Shown here piece after piece: positions 14,260-22,506 of a DNA stretch of 28,366 nt; positions within the stretch are counted from its first letter, which is position 1, and every line of letters begins with the position of its first letter. The position numbers were made by a program, and so were the translations under genes. Under the pieces are notes generated by a model. The model saw only the letters and a program-made list of their open reading frames with translations, was not told where the DNA came from and searched no databases. Source of the DNA: Candidatus Woesearchaeota archaeon (GTDB lineage: Archaea; Nanobdellota; Nanobdellia; Woesearchaeales; WJKV01); contig WJKV01000035.1 in the NCBI GenBank assembly GCA_014728875.1, forward strand, positions 1 to 28,366, written 5' to 3'.

Positions 14260-17200
14260 TTAGCTGCATTTGCTGTATCCACAGCTGGGATTCGGACAGC
14301 TTCCCCCGTGGCAGCCGCTCTCATGCACCAGCTTGCTGCCGCATTCAGGACAGACATCCAAACCAACTCCGGACGTAAAGTCATGCTCGATTGTTCCGTT
14401 TCCTGATGCTGCGACTATGGCCCGCACTGCTTGTCTGACTTCATTCTCTTCTGTTATCTGCTCTAGATCCCTGAACCAGACCTTCTGCTCCAATCCTGCA
14501 GGATTCCCGTCCAGGTTCTCTCTATGCTCTATTACGCCGTATCTCAAAAGAATGTGTTCAAAAGCAGCGCCTATGGCGTGCGACAGGCCGTATACCTTTT
14601 TCGCACCCATGCCATATTCCTTATCCAGCAAAGACTTTCTAGTTGTAATGAATTTAATCAGATCCAAATCCCTGTTTTTCAGAATGTCTGTGATGTCAAC
14701 ACCTTTCATCTGCGTTTCTGCTTCACTGTGCCCGGGTTTCGGCAGGGCTGCTATGAATATCTCATATGGATAAAAAAAGACTTTTCCGCTTTCTTGATGC
14801 CTGTACGGCCGGGATATAACTGTGAAATGAACTTTGCGTTCATCGTCCAGCCTCACCTTGAAGCTTTCGGGCAGAGCCTTTTTCTCAAGGCATTCTGGGA
14901 CCTTATAGTTGTGCCACACAATGCCGCCTTTTCCATTCTTTCCGCCTGCCATTAAAGACATCGGCTGGTTCGAATGTGTCTTGTCCCTGTAAATGGTGAT
15001 CCCGTTTATATTTCTGTTCTTCATCGCTGCCAGATAAATATTTCTGACATCTTCAACAGTGGCATTTTCTCTGATATTTACTGTCTTTGAGACTGAATTG
15101 TCTGTATGTCTCTGGAAAACTTCCTGCATCCTAAGATGAGCTTCCGGATTTACGTCGTGCGCACATCTAAAATATCTTTTGATTTCATCTGGAACCTCGT
15201 CCAGATGCTGTAAAGAACCTGTCTCTCCTATCTTGTCTACCAATTCCTTGCTGTAGAATCCGCCCTCTTCTGCAATCTTCCTGAAAAAAGGATTCGCCTC
15301 GAACAATTTTTTGCCGTCAAGCACATGTCTTATGAAGACAGGCGAGAATAAAGGCTCTATCCCGCTTGTCGTGTCTGCAATCACACTGATAGTTCCTGTC
15401 GGAGCGATTGTTGTCCTTGTCGCATTTCTCATATGCTCAATTCCCTGCTCAGGATAGACTGAGCTGCTGAAGTTAGGGAAGCTTCCTCTTGTTTTTCCTA
15501 ATTCCTGTGATGCCTCGTATGCCTTGTCATTCAATGTCTTTTGTATTTGCTCTCCAAGTTTGTAAGCTTCTTCTGAATCATAAGGTATCTCAAGCTTGAA
15601 CAATAGTTCTGCAAGGCCCATGACTCCCAAACCAATCTTCCTGTTCCCCTGCACAGACGCGATGATCTCCGGCAATGGGAAACTGTTCACTGTATTCACA
15701 TTGTCCATGAACCTGACTGTCAAATCGGTCACTTGCCCGAATCTTTCAAAATCAAATGCCTTTTTCCCGTCATTTTCTGTCACGAACCGTGCAAGATTCA
15801 AGGAACCTAAATTGCAGGCTTCATAGTGAAGCAATGGCTGCTCGCCGCACGGATTGGTAGAAAATATCTCCCCGAGTTTAGGAGTGGGGTTTTGAGTGTT
15901 CATCCTGTCCATGAAGATCAGGCCGGGATCTGCGCTTTCCCACGCCATATTGACTATGAAATCGAACACCTCTCCATAGGTCCAGAATTTTACTTCTTTG
16001 TCGTCTTTTCCCCTGGGCTTTTCCTTTGCGAATGCTTTCCCTGTCCTGGGATTGACTACCATGTACGGCTGGTCAGGATTCTCAAGAATATTTGCAATAT
16101 CCTCTTCTCTCATCACAACAGAGACATTATAGTTGTTCCATCTCTTTCCGCCTCTCTTTTTTGAATCCCTCTTTGCCCTGATGAAGTCAAAACAGTCTGG
16201 ATGCGTGAACTCCATCATGCCCATGTTGGCTCCTCTTCTATAGCTTCCCTGCTGGATAGCGTCTGTTGCAGCAGAAAGCATGTCAATGAATTTCAATGGG
16301 CCTGCAGTTTTTCCGCCTGAACTGTAGACAGGATCATTTGTCGGTCTTAGCTTGCTGAAGTTATATCCTGTGCCTCCGCCTGCTTTCTGGATTATTGTTG
16401 TGCTGTTGTGCGCCTTGTTTATGCTTTCCATACAGTCTTTAATTGGAAATACAAAACACGCAGACAGCATCTGGTTTCTTTTGCCGGCGTTCATCAGGGT
16501 CGGCGAGCAGGGCATGAAATCACAGCTCGCCATCAGTTCATAGAATCTGACGCACTCTTCTGCAAGCGTTGGGATATTTTCAATCAATCTTCCTTCATAA
16601 TCCCTGAATTCCCCTGTTCTTGCAAAAGGCATTTCAACGTCTTTGCCGTTCATGTGCTCTGTCAGCATAAAATCCCTTCTCGCAAAGATGTATGCATCAT
16701 TTCCGCCGTTCATAAAAAACAGATGCTTTTCGTCCCTGTCAAATTCAGGCACCTCATATCTTTTGAAGAACAGTTTGTGTGCAGAGAAAGTATAGTCTTT
16801 ATAATTTATTTTTATTTCTTTTAATTTCTCTTGGACATGGGGCTCGTTCATGTTGAAAGCTTCCCACATAAGCAAATTATTTTCATCAAAAAGAGGCCTT
16901 ACTTCATCAGAATAAAGAATCTCCCCTAAATTAAAAGTTACATATTCTTCTTCGCCGTTTCTATAGAAGAAATCCCCAAAAGTAATGCTATTTAATGCTT
17001 GTCTGATCCTGGGATCATCATAGAACATCTGGTTCAATTCAGCTGCATTTTTTTCTTCGTCTGCCACATCCACAATAGAACCCAAGGCAACATTGGCAGC
17101 AACTCTTAGAACCAGCCCTTCTGGGGATTCAACCACCTTGTCTGTACCTGCCTTGTCAAGATAACGCGTCTCCAAAGTCGTTAAACTGTTCTGGCTTGGC

Positions 17201-17322
17201 CTGAAATGTCTTTCTTCGAATCCGGGAACATTCATGTCCCTGTAAACGCGCCTTGCAAACGGCTCATATTCCCTGTTCAATAAATCATCCAATTCATGCT
17301 TTAGCTCACCTGTACTAACCAT
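14260..17322 (-). CDS. nrdJ: Adenosylcobalamin-dependent (class II) ribonucleotide reductase
   Basis: Reduces ribonucleotides to deoxyribonucleotides. The 1020-residue protein has the redox Cys pair C289 (MLSACF) and C503 (EACNLGSLNL), the radical-site motif NPCGE at 490-494 (N490, C492, E494), GGGTGYNFSKLRP (315-327), and IAPTGTISVIADTTSGIEPL. A TSCPD-like region follows at about 800-950, and the end is a Cys-rich tail (CPECG...CHGGSCPNPSCGYSKCS) that would bind zinc and re-reduce the active site. No second subunit gene is nearby, which agrees with class II. The region about 100-250, before SPTLMNAG, is longer than in usual NrdJ by about 150 residues. GGAGGGG ribosome site; 15 bp after nrdR, so one operon. 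Confidence 0.93.
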   Translation of the reverse strand: MVSTGELKHELDDLLNREYEPFARRVYRDMNVPGFEERHFRPSQNSLTTLETRYLDKAGTDKVVESPEGLVLRVAANVALGSIVDVADEEKNAAELNQMFYDDPRIRQALNSITFGDFFYRNGEEEYVTFNLGEILYSDEVRPLFDENNLLMWEAFNMNEPHVQEKLKEIKINYKDYTFSAHKLFFKRYEVPEFDRDEKHLFFMNGGNDAYIFARRDFMLTEHMNGKDVEMPFARTGEFRDYEGRLIENIPTLAEECVRFYELMASCDFMPCSPTLMNAGKRNQMLSACFVFPIKDCMESINKAHNSTTIIQKAGGGTGYNFSKLRPTNDPVYSSGGKTAGPLKFIDMLSAATDAIQQGSYRRGANMGMMEFTHPDCFDFIRAKRDSKKRGGKRWNNYNVSVVMREEDIANILENPDQPYMVVNPRTGKAFAKEKPRGKDDKEVKFWTYGEVFDFIVNMAWESADPGLIFMDRMNTQNPTPKLGEIFSTNPCGEQPLLHYEACNLGSLNLARFVTENDGKKAFDFERFGQVTDLTVRFMDNVNTVNSFPLPEIIASVQGNRKIGLGVMGLAELLFKLEIPYDSEEAYKLGEQIQKTLNDKAYEASQELGKTRGSFPNFSSSVYPEQGIEHMRNATRTTIAPTGTISVIADTTSGIEPLFSPVFIRHVLDGKKLFEANPFFRKIAEEGGFYSKELVDKIGETGSLQHLDEVPDEIKRYFRCAHDVNPEAHLRMQEVFQRHTDNSVSKTVNIRENATVEDVRNIYLAAMKNRNINGITIYRDKTHSNQPMSLMAGGKNGKGGIVWHNYKVPECLEKKALPESFKVRLDDERKVHFTVISRPYRHQESGKVFFYPYEIFIAALPKPGHSEAETQMKGVDITDILKNRDLDLIKFITTRKSLLDKEYGMGAKKVYGLSHAIGAAFEHILLRYGVIEHRENLDGNPAGLEQKVWFRDLEQITEENEVRQAVRAIVAASGNGTIEHDFTSGVGLDVCPECGSKLVHESGCHGGSCPNPSCGYSKCS

Positions 17323-17337
17323 CTTAAACCCCTCCTC

Positions 17338-17790
17338 TTATTTCTTCAATAACCGGTTTATTTCCTCTACAAAAGTGTTGACGTCTGTGAATTCCCTGTA
17401 GACAGATGCAAAACGGATGTATGCAACCTTGTCCAGTTTTGTCAATGCTTTCATCACTTCTTCTCCGATCACCTTGCTCGGCACTTCTGTGTCTTTCAGA
17501 TTCTTTATTATAGTTTCTATCTTGTCAATCACTTCATCTATTTGATCATGAGTGACAGGCCGTTTCTCGCACGCCCTCAGCAGGCCTTTCCTTACTTTAT
17601 CCCTGTCATACTGCTCCCTTTTCCCGTCCTTTTTTATGACGCTCAGATCTATGTTCTCCACCCGCTCATATGTTGTGTATCGTTTACTGCAGCTCAGGCA
17701 CTCTCTTCTTCTTCTTGTGCTGTCAAAGCCGGAAGTGGATCTCTTGTCAATTACCTTGCTTTCAGTATTATTGCAGTATGGGCATTTCAT
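17338..17790 (-). CDS. nrdR: Transcriptional repressor NrdR
   Basis: NrdR is a zinc-ribbon plus ATP-cone regulator that senses ATP/dATP and represses ribonucleotide reductase genes. With the start at 17790 the protein has 150 residues, the normal length: MKCPYC...CLSC zinc ribbon (C3, C6, C31, C34) with the RRRR basic patch at 26-29, then an ATP-cone from about residue 49 (VIKKDGKREQYDRDKVRKGL) to FASVYREFTDVNTFVEEI. The reading frame extends 27 codons upstream, but those residues do not fit the family and cover the putative operator. It is the first gene of an operon with its expected target nrdJ. NrdR is mainly bacterial, so horizontal gain is likely. Confidence 0.95.
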   Translation of the reverse strand: MKCPYCNNTESKVIDKRSTSGFDSTRRRRECLSCSKRYTTYERVENIDLSVIKKDGKREQYDRDKVRKGLLRACEKRPVTHDQIDEVIDKIETIIKNLKDTEVPSKVIGEEVMKALTKLDKVAYIRFASVYREFTDVNTFVEEINRLLKK

Positions 17791-17835
17791 AGCTATCGCT
17801 GACTCTTTTTCAATTGCTTTCGCACCTGTGGAGTA

Positions 17836-17883
17836 ACACAAGAAGTTGTGGTTTTCACCTCTCAACACCACAAGATGCAGGAT
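17836..17883 (-). promoter_or_regulatory. Tandem NrdR-box-like sites upstream of nrdR-nrdJ
   Basis: Compared with the NrdR-box consensus ACACWATATATWGTGT, site 1 (17836-17851) is ACACAAGAAGTTGTGG, a good two-sided match. Site 2 (17868-17883) is CCACAAGATGCAGGAT, with a good left half and a poor right half. Centre spacing is 32 bp (three helical turns), the spacing known for paired NrdR boxes. Site 2 overlaps the predicted start of transcription and site 1 lies in the leader, so binding would block initiation. Confidence 0.6.
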
Positions 17884-17900
17884 TTTTAGGTATTATCAAG

Positions 17901-17911
17901 AAATATATAAA
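17901..17911 (-). promoter_or_regulatory. TATA box of the nrdR-nrdJ operon
   Basis: The minus strand reads TTTATATATTT, inside a longer AT-only stretch. Initiation about 25 bp downstream (near 17881) would give a leader of about 90 nt before the nrdR ATG. The rest of the gap up to 17954 shows no gene. Confidence 0.6.
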
Positions 17912-17954
17912 TATTTATGTTGTAAAAAATAGATACTAAAAATAATGAAAAGAA

Positions 17955-18185
17955 TTACTCTTTGTTTTTATCTTCTTCTTCAACAGCCTTGTTCATCTCT
18001 TTTATCATCTCATCTATCTGTTTGTCATCCATGCCATGCCCTTTGCAGCCCTGCTCGATGGACTCAAACGCAGCTATCTGGCAGCCTACACAATGAAGGC
18101 CATGGGACGTCATTACAAGAGCTGTCTCTGGATGCTTCTGTACAACCTCTCCGATCTTCATGTCCTTTGTTATTTTTTCTGCCAT
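17955..18185 (-). CDS. DUF1858-type redox-disulfide protein
   Basis: A 76-residue protein made of the DUF1858 domain, also called the hybrid-cluster-protein-associated redox disulfide domain. Visible: MKIGEVVQKHPETALVMTSH (residues 9-28), then GLHCVGCQIAAFESIEQGCK with the C32-x2-C35 pair and C47, then a helical charged tail. The family is linked to Fe-S and nitrosative/oxidative stress proteins, but the reaction is unknown. It follows the ferredoxin gene by 25 bp with a strong GGAGGGGG ribosome site, so the two are probably made together. Confidence 0.88.
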   Translation of the reverse strand: MAEKITKDMKIGEVVQKHPETALVMTSHGLHCVGCQIAAFESIEQGCKGHGMDDKQIDEMIKEMNKAVEEEDKNKE

Positions 18186-18210
18186 GTTCGCCCCCTCCTT
18201 CGGTGTTTCT

Positions 18211-18414
18211 TTATCCCTTTTTATTTATCTTGATGCATTTGACAGGACAGATCTCTTCTGCCTGCTTGTTGTCTTCCAGTTCTGCTTCTGAGACAATCGT
18301 CTTCTTAGGCTTTGCCTTCATGCCGTCCATCTCCCAATTGTCTTCGCACATGCTGACGCAGGCACCGCAGCCAATGCAGGCCTCCTTGTCAAATTCAATT
18401 GTATATTCTGCCAT
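18211..18414 (-). CDS. 4Fe-4S ferredoxin
   Basis: A 67-residue electron carrier. Cys positions: C13-x2-C16-x2-C19-x3-C23, then C56 in EEICPVKC and C60. This is the one-cluster type: C13, C16, C19 and C56 would hold the cluster, while C23 and C60 remain for a disulfide or other use. The segment between (EDNWEMDGMKAKPKKTIVSE) is typical of small archaeal and clostridial ferredoxins. AGGTGA ribosome site before ATG. First gene of a pair with the DUF1858 protein, which may be its redox partner (inference). Confidence 0.93.
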   Translation of the reverse strand: MAEYTIEFDKEACIGCGACVSMCEDNWEMDGMKAKPKKTIVSEAELEDNKQAEEICPVKCIKINKKG

Positions 18415-18470
18415 ACTTAATCACCTTTATTTCGAAATCACAGGCTGATTTAATAAGCTTTCGGAAGAAT

Positions 18471-18477
18471 TTTATAT
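18471..18477 (+). promoter_or_regulatory. TATA box of the LMW-phosphatase gene
   Basis: TTTATAT is centred 25 bp before the ATG at 18499, and no ribosome site is present, so the mRNA is probably leaderless. Confidence 0.6.
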
Positions 18478-18498
18478 CAATCATAATTTTAAATAGAT

Positions 18499-18897
18499 AT
18501 GAAAATACTATTCGTCTGCCATGGAAATGTAGCAAGAAGCCAGATGGCAGAAGCATTCTATAATCATTTTACAGAATCAACAGATGCCTGGAGTGCAGGC
18601 ACCCATCAACGCGCGCCAGAAAGATACAATCCTCTGCCTAAAGTGCTGTTTGACATCATGGAAGAAATGGGCGTGAGCATGGAAGGCCAGTACTGCAAAT
18701 ATGTAACGCAGGAGATGATAGATAAAAGCGATAAAATCTACATCCTATGCAAAGAAGACCTCTGCCCTGACTTTTTATTGAACAGCAATAAGAAAGAATT
18801 CTGGACAGTCGAAGATCCATACGGGATGTCAACGGACGGAATTAAAAAAATCAGAGACCTTATAAAGGAAAAAGTGCTTTCAATAATCAGAACATGA
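18499..18897 (+). CDS. Low-molecular-weight tyrosine phosphatase / arsenate reductase family
   Basis: A 132-residue protein of the LMW-PTP fold. The N-terminal phosphate-binding loop is intact: C7-H-G-N-V-A-R13-S14 in MKILFVCHGNVARSQMAEAF, with catalytic C7 and R13. The acidic partner is likely the Asp in TVEDPYGMS. The family includes protein tyrosine phosphatases and thioredoxin-linked arsenate reductases; the arsenate reductases carry further redox Cys, and here extra Cys occur (QYCKYV, ILCKEDLCPD), so the arsenate role cannot be excluded. The 3' end overlaps the next gene by 4 bp (ATGA). Confidence 0.87.
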   Translation: MKILFVCHGNVARSQMAEAFYNHFTESTDAWSAGTHQRAPERYNPLPKVLFDIMEEMGVSMEGQYCKYVTQEMIDKSDKIYILCKEDLCPDFLLNSNKKEFWTVEDPYGMSTDGIKKIRDLIKEKVLSIIRT

Positions 18898-19637
18898 AAA
18901 AAGAGTTTTGGAGAGACTGGAAGAACCTGACAAAAAGAGAGAAAGCAGCCATTAAATCATTGAAAGCTGCCAAAAAACTCATTCTTGAACACATCCCAAA
19001 AGATCAGATAGTGGCAATCTATGTGTATGGCAGTTTTGTTCGCAGGGAATTAAAAAAAGGCAGTGATATCGATACGAAAACAATTGTCAAGGAAAGCAAA
19101 TACTTGAGAACACTACAGAGATTGCAGAAGAAATACAGAAAAGCTTACTATCCAGAAATAGAGTTCTCAGGCTATTCTTTATGGGAATTGAAAAGAGGGA
19201 AGAACATAAAGAAAGGAAAACCGAGGCCGAGCGGAAGCAGATTCCTGAAAAGGCTTGATAGTTTCAAACTTATTTATGGAAAACCAATAAGACCAGAAGA
19301 TTTCATGCTTAGAAGTGATTTGAAAGATTTGAGCGGCATGATAGAAGTCTTCAAGCAATTATTTCTTCCAGAATACCATAAAGGAAAAATGCCATTGAAG
19401 CAAATACTAAAGCAAGTTTTCTGGCTGACAGAATACGAACTAAGAGCAGAAAACAAGAATCCTCCTTATTCATGGAAAGGCATTGCTAAATTAACACCCA
19501 AAACACACATCATCCATGACACATTAGAACTAAAGGACTCAAAAACAAAAAGAGAAGACAAAAATAGAATCAGAAGATACATCCAAAAACTGGAAAATCA
19601 TGTCAAGCGATTAGATAAAAAATATCACAATATTTAA
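18894..19637 (+). CDS. Nucleotidyltransferase-fold protein
   Basis: A 247-residue protein with a polymerase-beta-type nucleotidyltransferase core: IYVYGSFVRRELKKGSDID (residues 42-60) gives the G46-S47 pair and the metal-binding D58 and D60; a third acidic residue is probably E90 in YPEIEFSGYS. The C-terminal two thirds are basic and helical, and I do not recognise a named domain there. The minimal nucleotidyltransferases of toxin-antitoxin pairs are shorter and sit beside HEPN genes; neither is the case here. Translation is coupled to the phosphatase gene by an ATGA overlap, suggesting a shared pathway, perhaps addition and removal of a nucleotide or phosphate (inference). Confidence 0.78.
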   Translation: MKKEFWRDWKNLTKREKAAIKSLKAAKKLILEHIPKDQIVAIYVYGSFVRRELKKGSDIDTKTIVKESKYLRTLQRLQKKYRKAYYPEIEFSGYSLWELKRGKNIKKGKPRPSGSRFLKRLDSFKLIYGKPIRPEDFMLRSDLKDLSGMIEVFKQLFLPEYHKGKMPLKQILKQVFWLTEYELRAENKNPPYSWKGIAKLTPKTHIIHDTLELKDSKTKREDKNRIRRYIQKLENHVKRLDKKYHNI

Positions 19638-19640
19638 AAG
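19631..19640 (+). promoter_or_regulatory. TATA box of eno
   Basis: TATTTAAAAG spans the stop codon of the preceding gene and lies about 40 bp before the eno ATG, leaving a leader of about 15 nt with a GAGGT ribosome site. Confidence 0.55.
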
Positions 19641-19675
19641 CCATTACTGCTTCTGAATTGAAAAAGAGGTATAAT

Positions 19676-20971
19676 ATGCGCATTACTAAAGTATGGGCAC
19701 GGGAGATTCTGGACAGTCGCGGGAATCCGACTGTTGAGGCAGAACTGTTCACTAAGACAAAGAGGGCGCGGGAGATGGTTCCGAGCGGTGCGAGCACAGG
19801 CGTGCATGAAGCACTGGAATTAAGGGACGGTGGAAAACGTTATCACAGTTTGGGTGTGCAGAAGGCTGTTTCTAATGTAAATACAAAGATCGCAAGAAAA
19901 ATTACAGGCATGGATTGCACAAAACAAAGGCAAATAGATAACACATTGATTGAATTAGATGGCACGATAAACAAGAAGAAGTTAGGAGCGAATGCGATGC
20001 TCGCAGTTAGTCTGGCAAATGCAAGACTAGCAAGCAAGAGCAAAAAACTGCCAATGTATGAATACATTGGAAAAAATATTGTGAAGAATAAATCACCTTG
20101 TCTTCTGCCCATCCCATTCATGAACATCATCAACGGAGGGAAGCACGCTGCAACCCACTTGGCATTCCAGGAATACATGATCGTGCCGGCAGGGAAGACT
20201 TTCGCAGAGAGCCTGAGGATAGGAACAGAAGTATACCACACTTTGAAGAAGATAATCGCTCAAAAGCACGGAAAATCGCAGACAAATGTGGGAGACGAAG
20301 GAGGTTTTGCACCGGACCTGAAAAAAGTAGAAGAGCCATTAAGATTGATAATGCAGGCAGCAGAAAAATTAGGCTACAGGAGGAAGATAAAGCTTGCACT
20401 GGACATTGCAGCGACCTCGTTCTACAGCAGGAAGGGTTATTTCGTGGACGACAGATACATGAACAAGTATGAGCTGATGGACCTGTACAAGGACCTCGTT
20501 AGATACTATCCCATCATCTCCATAGAAGATCCGTTTGCAGAGGATGATTTTGAAGCCTTCTCAGAATTCATGAAGGAAAAAAGAAAAAGCAGGAGCAAAA
20601 AACTAAGGAACCTGCAGGTCGTGGGGGACGATCTCACAGTCACGAACAAGAAAAGGATAAACAAGGCAGTCAAACTGAAGGCCTGCAATGCCCTTTTACT
20701 AAAAGTAAATCAAATAGGCACATTGACAGAGGCAATAGACAGTGCGAAATTAGCAATGAAGAACAGATGGAAAGTCATGGTCAGCCACAGGAGCGGCGAG
20801 ACAGAAGATCATTTTATCTCAGACCTTGCAGTTGCCTTGAACTGCGGACAGATAAAGGCAGGCGCACCTTGCAGAGGGGAAAGGACAGCAAAATACAATC
20901 AGTTATTGAGAATAGAAGAAAGGTTGGGAAGAAAAGCAAGATATGCAGGAAGAAATTTGAAAAAGCTATAA
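19676..20971 (+). CDS. eno: Enolase (phosphopyruvate hydratase)
   Basis: Interconverts 2-phosphoglycerate and phosphoenolpyruvate. The 431-residue protein has the mobile loop GAS40T, Q165-E166 (FQEYMI), catalytic E208 in GDEGG, metal ligands D243 and E284 (ALDIAA, SIEDP) and the Asp pair 318-319, catalytic K343 (LLKVNQIGT), the SHRSGET loop at 370-376 and K394. All catalytic residues are present. The start was set at ATG 19676, preceded by GAGGT; an upstream TTG in frame has no support. It is followed by phosphoglycerate mutase after 11 bp, so two consecutive glycolytic steps are cotranscribed. Confidence 0.97.
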   Translation: MRITKVWAREILDSRGNPTVEAELFTKTKRAREMVPSGASTGVHEALELRDGGKRYHSLGVQKAVSNVNTKIARKITGMDCTKQRQIDNTLIELDGTINKKKLGANAMLAVSLANARLASKSKKLPMYEYIGKNIVKNKSPCLLPIPFMNIINGGKHAATHLAFQEYMIVPAGKTFAESLRIGTEVYHTLKKIIAQKHGKSQTNVGDEGGFAPDLKKVEEPLRLIMQAAEKLGYRRKIKLALDIAATSFYSRKGYFVDDRYMNKYELMDLYKDLVRYYPIISIEDPFAEDDFEAFSEFMKEKRKSRSKKLRNLQVVGDDLTVTNKKRINKAVKLKACNALLLKVNQIGTLTEAIDSAKLAMKNRWKVMVSHRSGETEDHFISDLAVALNCGQIKAGAPCRGERTAKYNQLLRIEERLGRKARYAGRNLKKL

Positions 20972-20982
20972 GTTGAAACAGA

Positions 20983-22506
20983 ATGAAAAGACCGATAATA
21001 TTGATCATTCTTGACGGATGGGGATTGAGAAAAGAAAGAGAAGGCAATGCGATCCTGCAAGCAGACACTCCTGTCTTTGACATCCTGATGCAGGAATGTC
21101 CGAACAGCAGGCTGAAAGCCAGCGGAGAGGCAGTTGGACTCCCAGAGAGATTCCAGGGAAACAGTGAAGTGGGCCATATGAACATCGGCGCAGGCAGGGT
21201 CATGGATGAGATGTTGTTGAGAATAAACAAGGCGATCAACAGGAAAGCCTTCTTCCGGAATCCTGCATTATTGAAAGCAATAGTGAACTGCCAGAACAAC
21301 AGCAGCACCCTGCACTTGATGGGCCTTCTGCAGGACCAGGGCGTGCACGCGATGAACACGCACTTGTACGCACTGCTAAAGATGGCAAGGATGTACAACA
21401 TCCAGGACATAAAAATACATGTCTTTGCAGACGGAAGAGACACCCCGCCGAAGTCAGTCCTGAAATACATCAGAGATTTGAAAAACAAGATAAAGGAGCT
21501 CAAGATGGAATCCAGGACAAGAATCGCCACAATACAGGGCAGATACTTTGCAATGGACAGGGACCAGAGATGGGAAAGAGACAAATTATCTTATGACTGC
21601 CTGGCAGAAGCAAAAGGAAGAAAAGCGAACACTGTGGAGGAAGCAGTGCACATCGCTTATGAGAACAATGAAACAGACGAATTCATCAAGCCCACTGCGA
21701 TAGGAGATTTCAAAGGAATAAAGAACAAGGACAGTGTCATTTTTTACAATTACAGATTGGACAGGGCAAGGCAGTTGACGCGCGCATTTGTCGACCCGAA
21801 ATTCAAGTTCTTTAGGAGAAAGAAACTAAACATAACTTATGTCGCTTTCACGCATTATTATGACGAGCTAGAGCACTGCAAAAACGCATACATAGCTTTT
21901 GAGCCATTGAAGGTCAAGAACATTCTGGGCGAGGTCTTGTCAAAACACGATCTTAAGCAGTTAAGGATCGCAGAGACAGAGAAGTATGCCCATGTAACTT
22001 TCTTCTTCAACAATGAAAATGAAACACCCTTCAAAGGAGAAGACAGGATAATAATTCCGTCACCAAAAGTCGCAACATACGACCTTAGGCCAGAGATGAG
22101 CGCAAAAAAGATAACAGATAAAGTATTGAAGCAGATGCCTGAATATGACGTCATAATCCTAAATTTCGCAAATGCAGACATGGTCGGTCACACAGGCGAC
22201 CTAAGAGCGGCGATAAGAGGCATAGAGACAATCGACAAATATCTGGGCAAGATACTTGAAAAGACAAGAGAACTTAAAGGCATTGCAGTGATCACAGCAG
22301 ACCATGGAAACGCAGAACAGATGCAGGGAAAGACCGTGACCTCGCATTCGACAAATCCTGTTCCTCTCATAATCTACAATTACAAGAATAAGAACCAGAT
22401 AAAACTGAAGAACGGAAAGCTCGCAGACATAGCTCCCACTATCTTATTTCTGTTGGGTATCAAAAAACCAAAAGAAATGACAGGAATTAATTTAATCAAG
22501 CGCTAG
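20983..22506 (+). CDS. gpmI: 2,3-bisphosphoglycerate-independent phosphoglycerate mutase
   Basis: Interconverts 3- and 2-phosphoglycerate using two metal ions. The 507-residue length and motifs are those of bacterial-type iPGM: ILDGWG with D11, the phosphorylated serine S61 in GNSEVGHMNIGAG, HVFADGRDTPPKS, and the C-terminal metal site VITADHGNAEQM. Many archaea use the smaller, distantly related ApgM instead, so this is a less common choice, though not unique. It sits directly downstream of eno in one operon. Its 3' end overlaps by 11 bp a small gene on the other strand. Confidence 0.96.
   Translation: MKRPIILIILDGWGLRKEREGNAILQADTPVFDILMQECPNSRLKASGEAVGLPERFQGNSEVGHMNIGAGRVMDEMLLRINKAINRKAFFRNPALLKAIVNCQNNSSTLHLMGLLQDQGVHAMNTHLYALLKMARMYNIQDIKIHVFADGRDTPPKSVLKYIRDLKNKIKELKMESRTRIATIQGRYFAMDRDQRWERDKLSYDCLAEAKGRKANTVEEAVHIAYENNETDEFIKPTAIGDFKGIKNKDSVIFYNYRLDRARQLTRAFVDPKFKFFRRKKLNITYVAFTHYYDELEHCKNAYIAFEPLKVKNILGEVLSKHDLKQLRIAETEKYAHVTFFFNNENETPFKGEDRIIIPSPKVATYDLRPEMSAKKITDKVLKQMPEYDVIILNFANADMVGHTGDLRAAIRGIETIDKYLGKILEKTRELKGIAVITADHGNAEQMQGKTVTSHSTNPVPLIIYNYKNKNQIKLKNGKLADIAPTILFLLGIKKPKEMTGINLIKR

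Noticed and set aside
14260..17322. An intein in NrdJ or in the polymerase genes.
   Set aside because: NrdJ and RpoA'/B' often host inteins, but active-site motifs are uninterrupted and no splicing-block residues (N-terminal Cys/Ser with TxxH, C-terminal HN) are seen.
18894..19637. A MNT-HEPN toxin-antitoxin module.
   Set aside because: The nucleotidyltransferase is too long for a minimal MNT antitoxin and there is no HEPN protein next to it; the partner is a LMW phosphatase.
20814..21584. A 256-codon open frame on the minus strand opposite eno and gpmI.
   Set aside because: Both sense genes carry full catalytic motifs; the antisense product is a low-complexity hydrophobic sequence typical of mirror frames.
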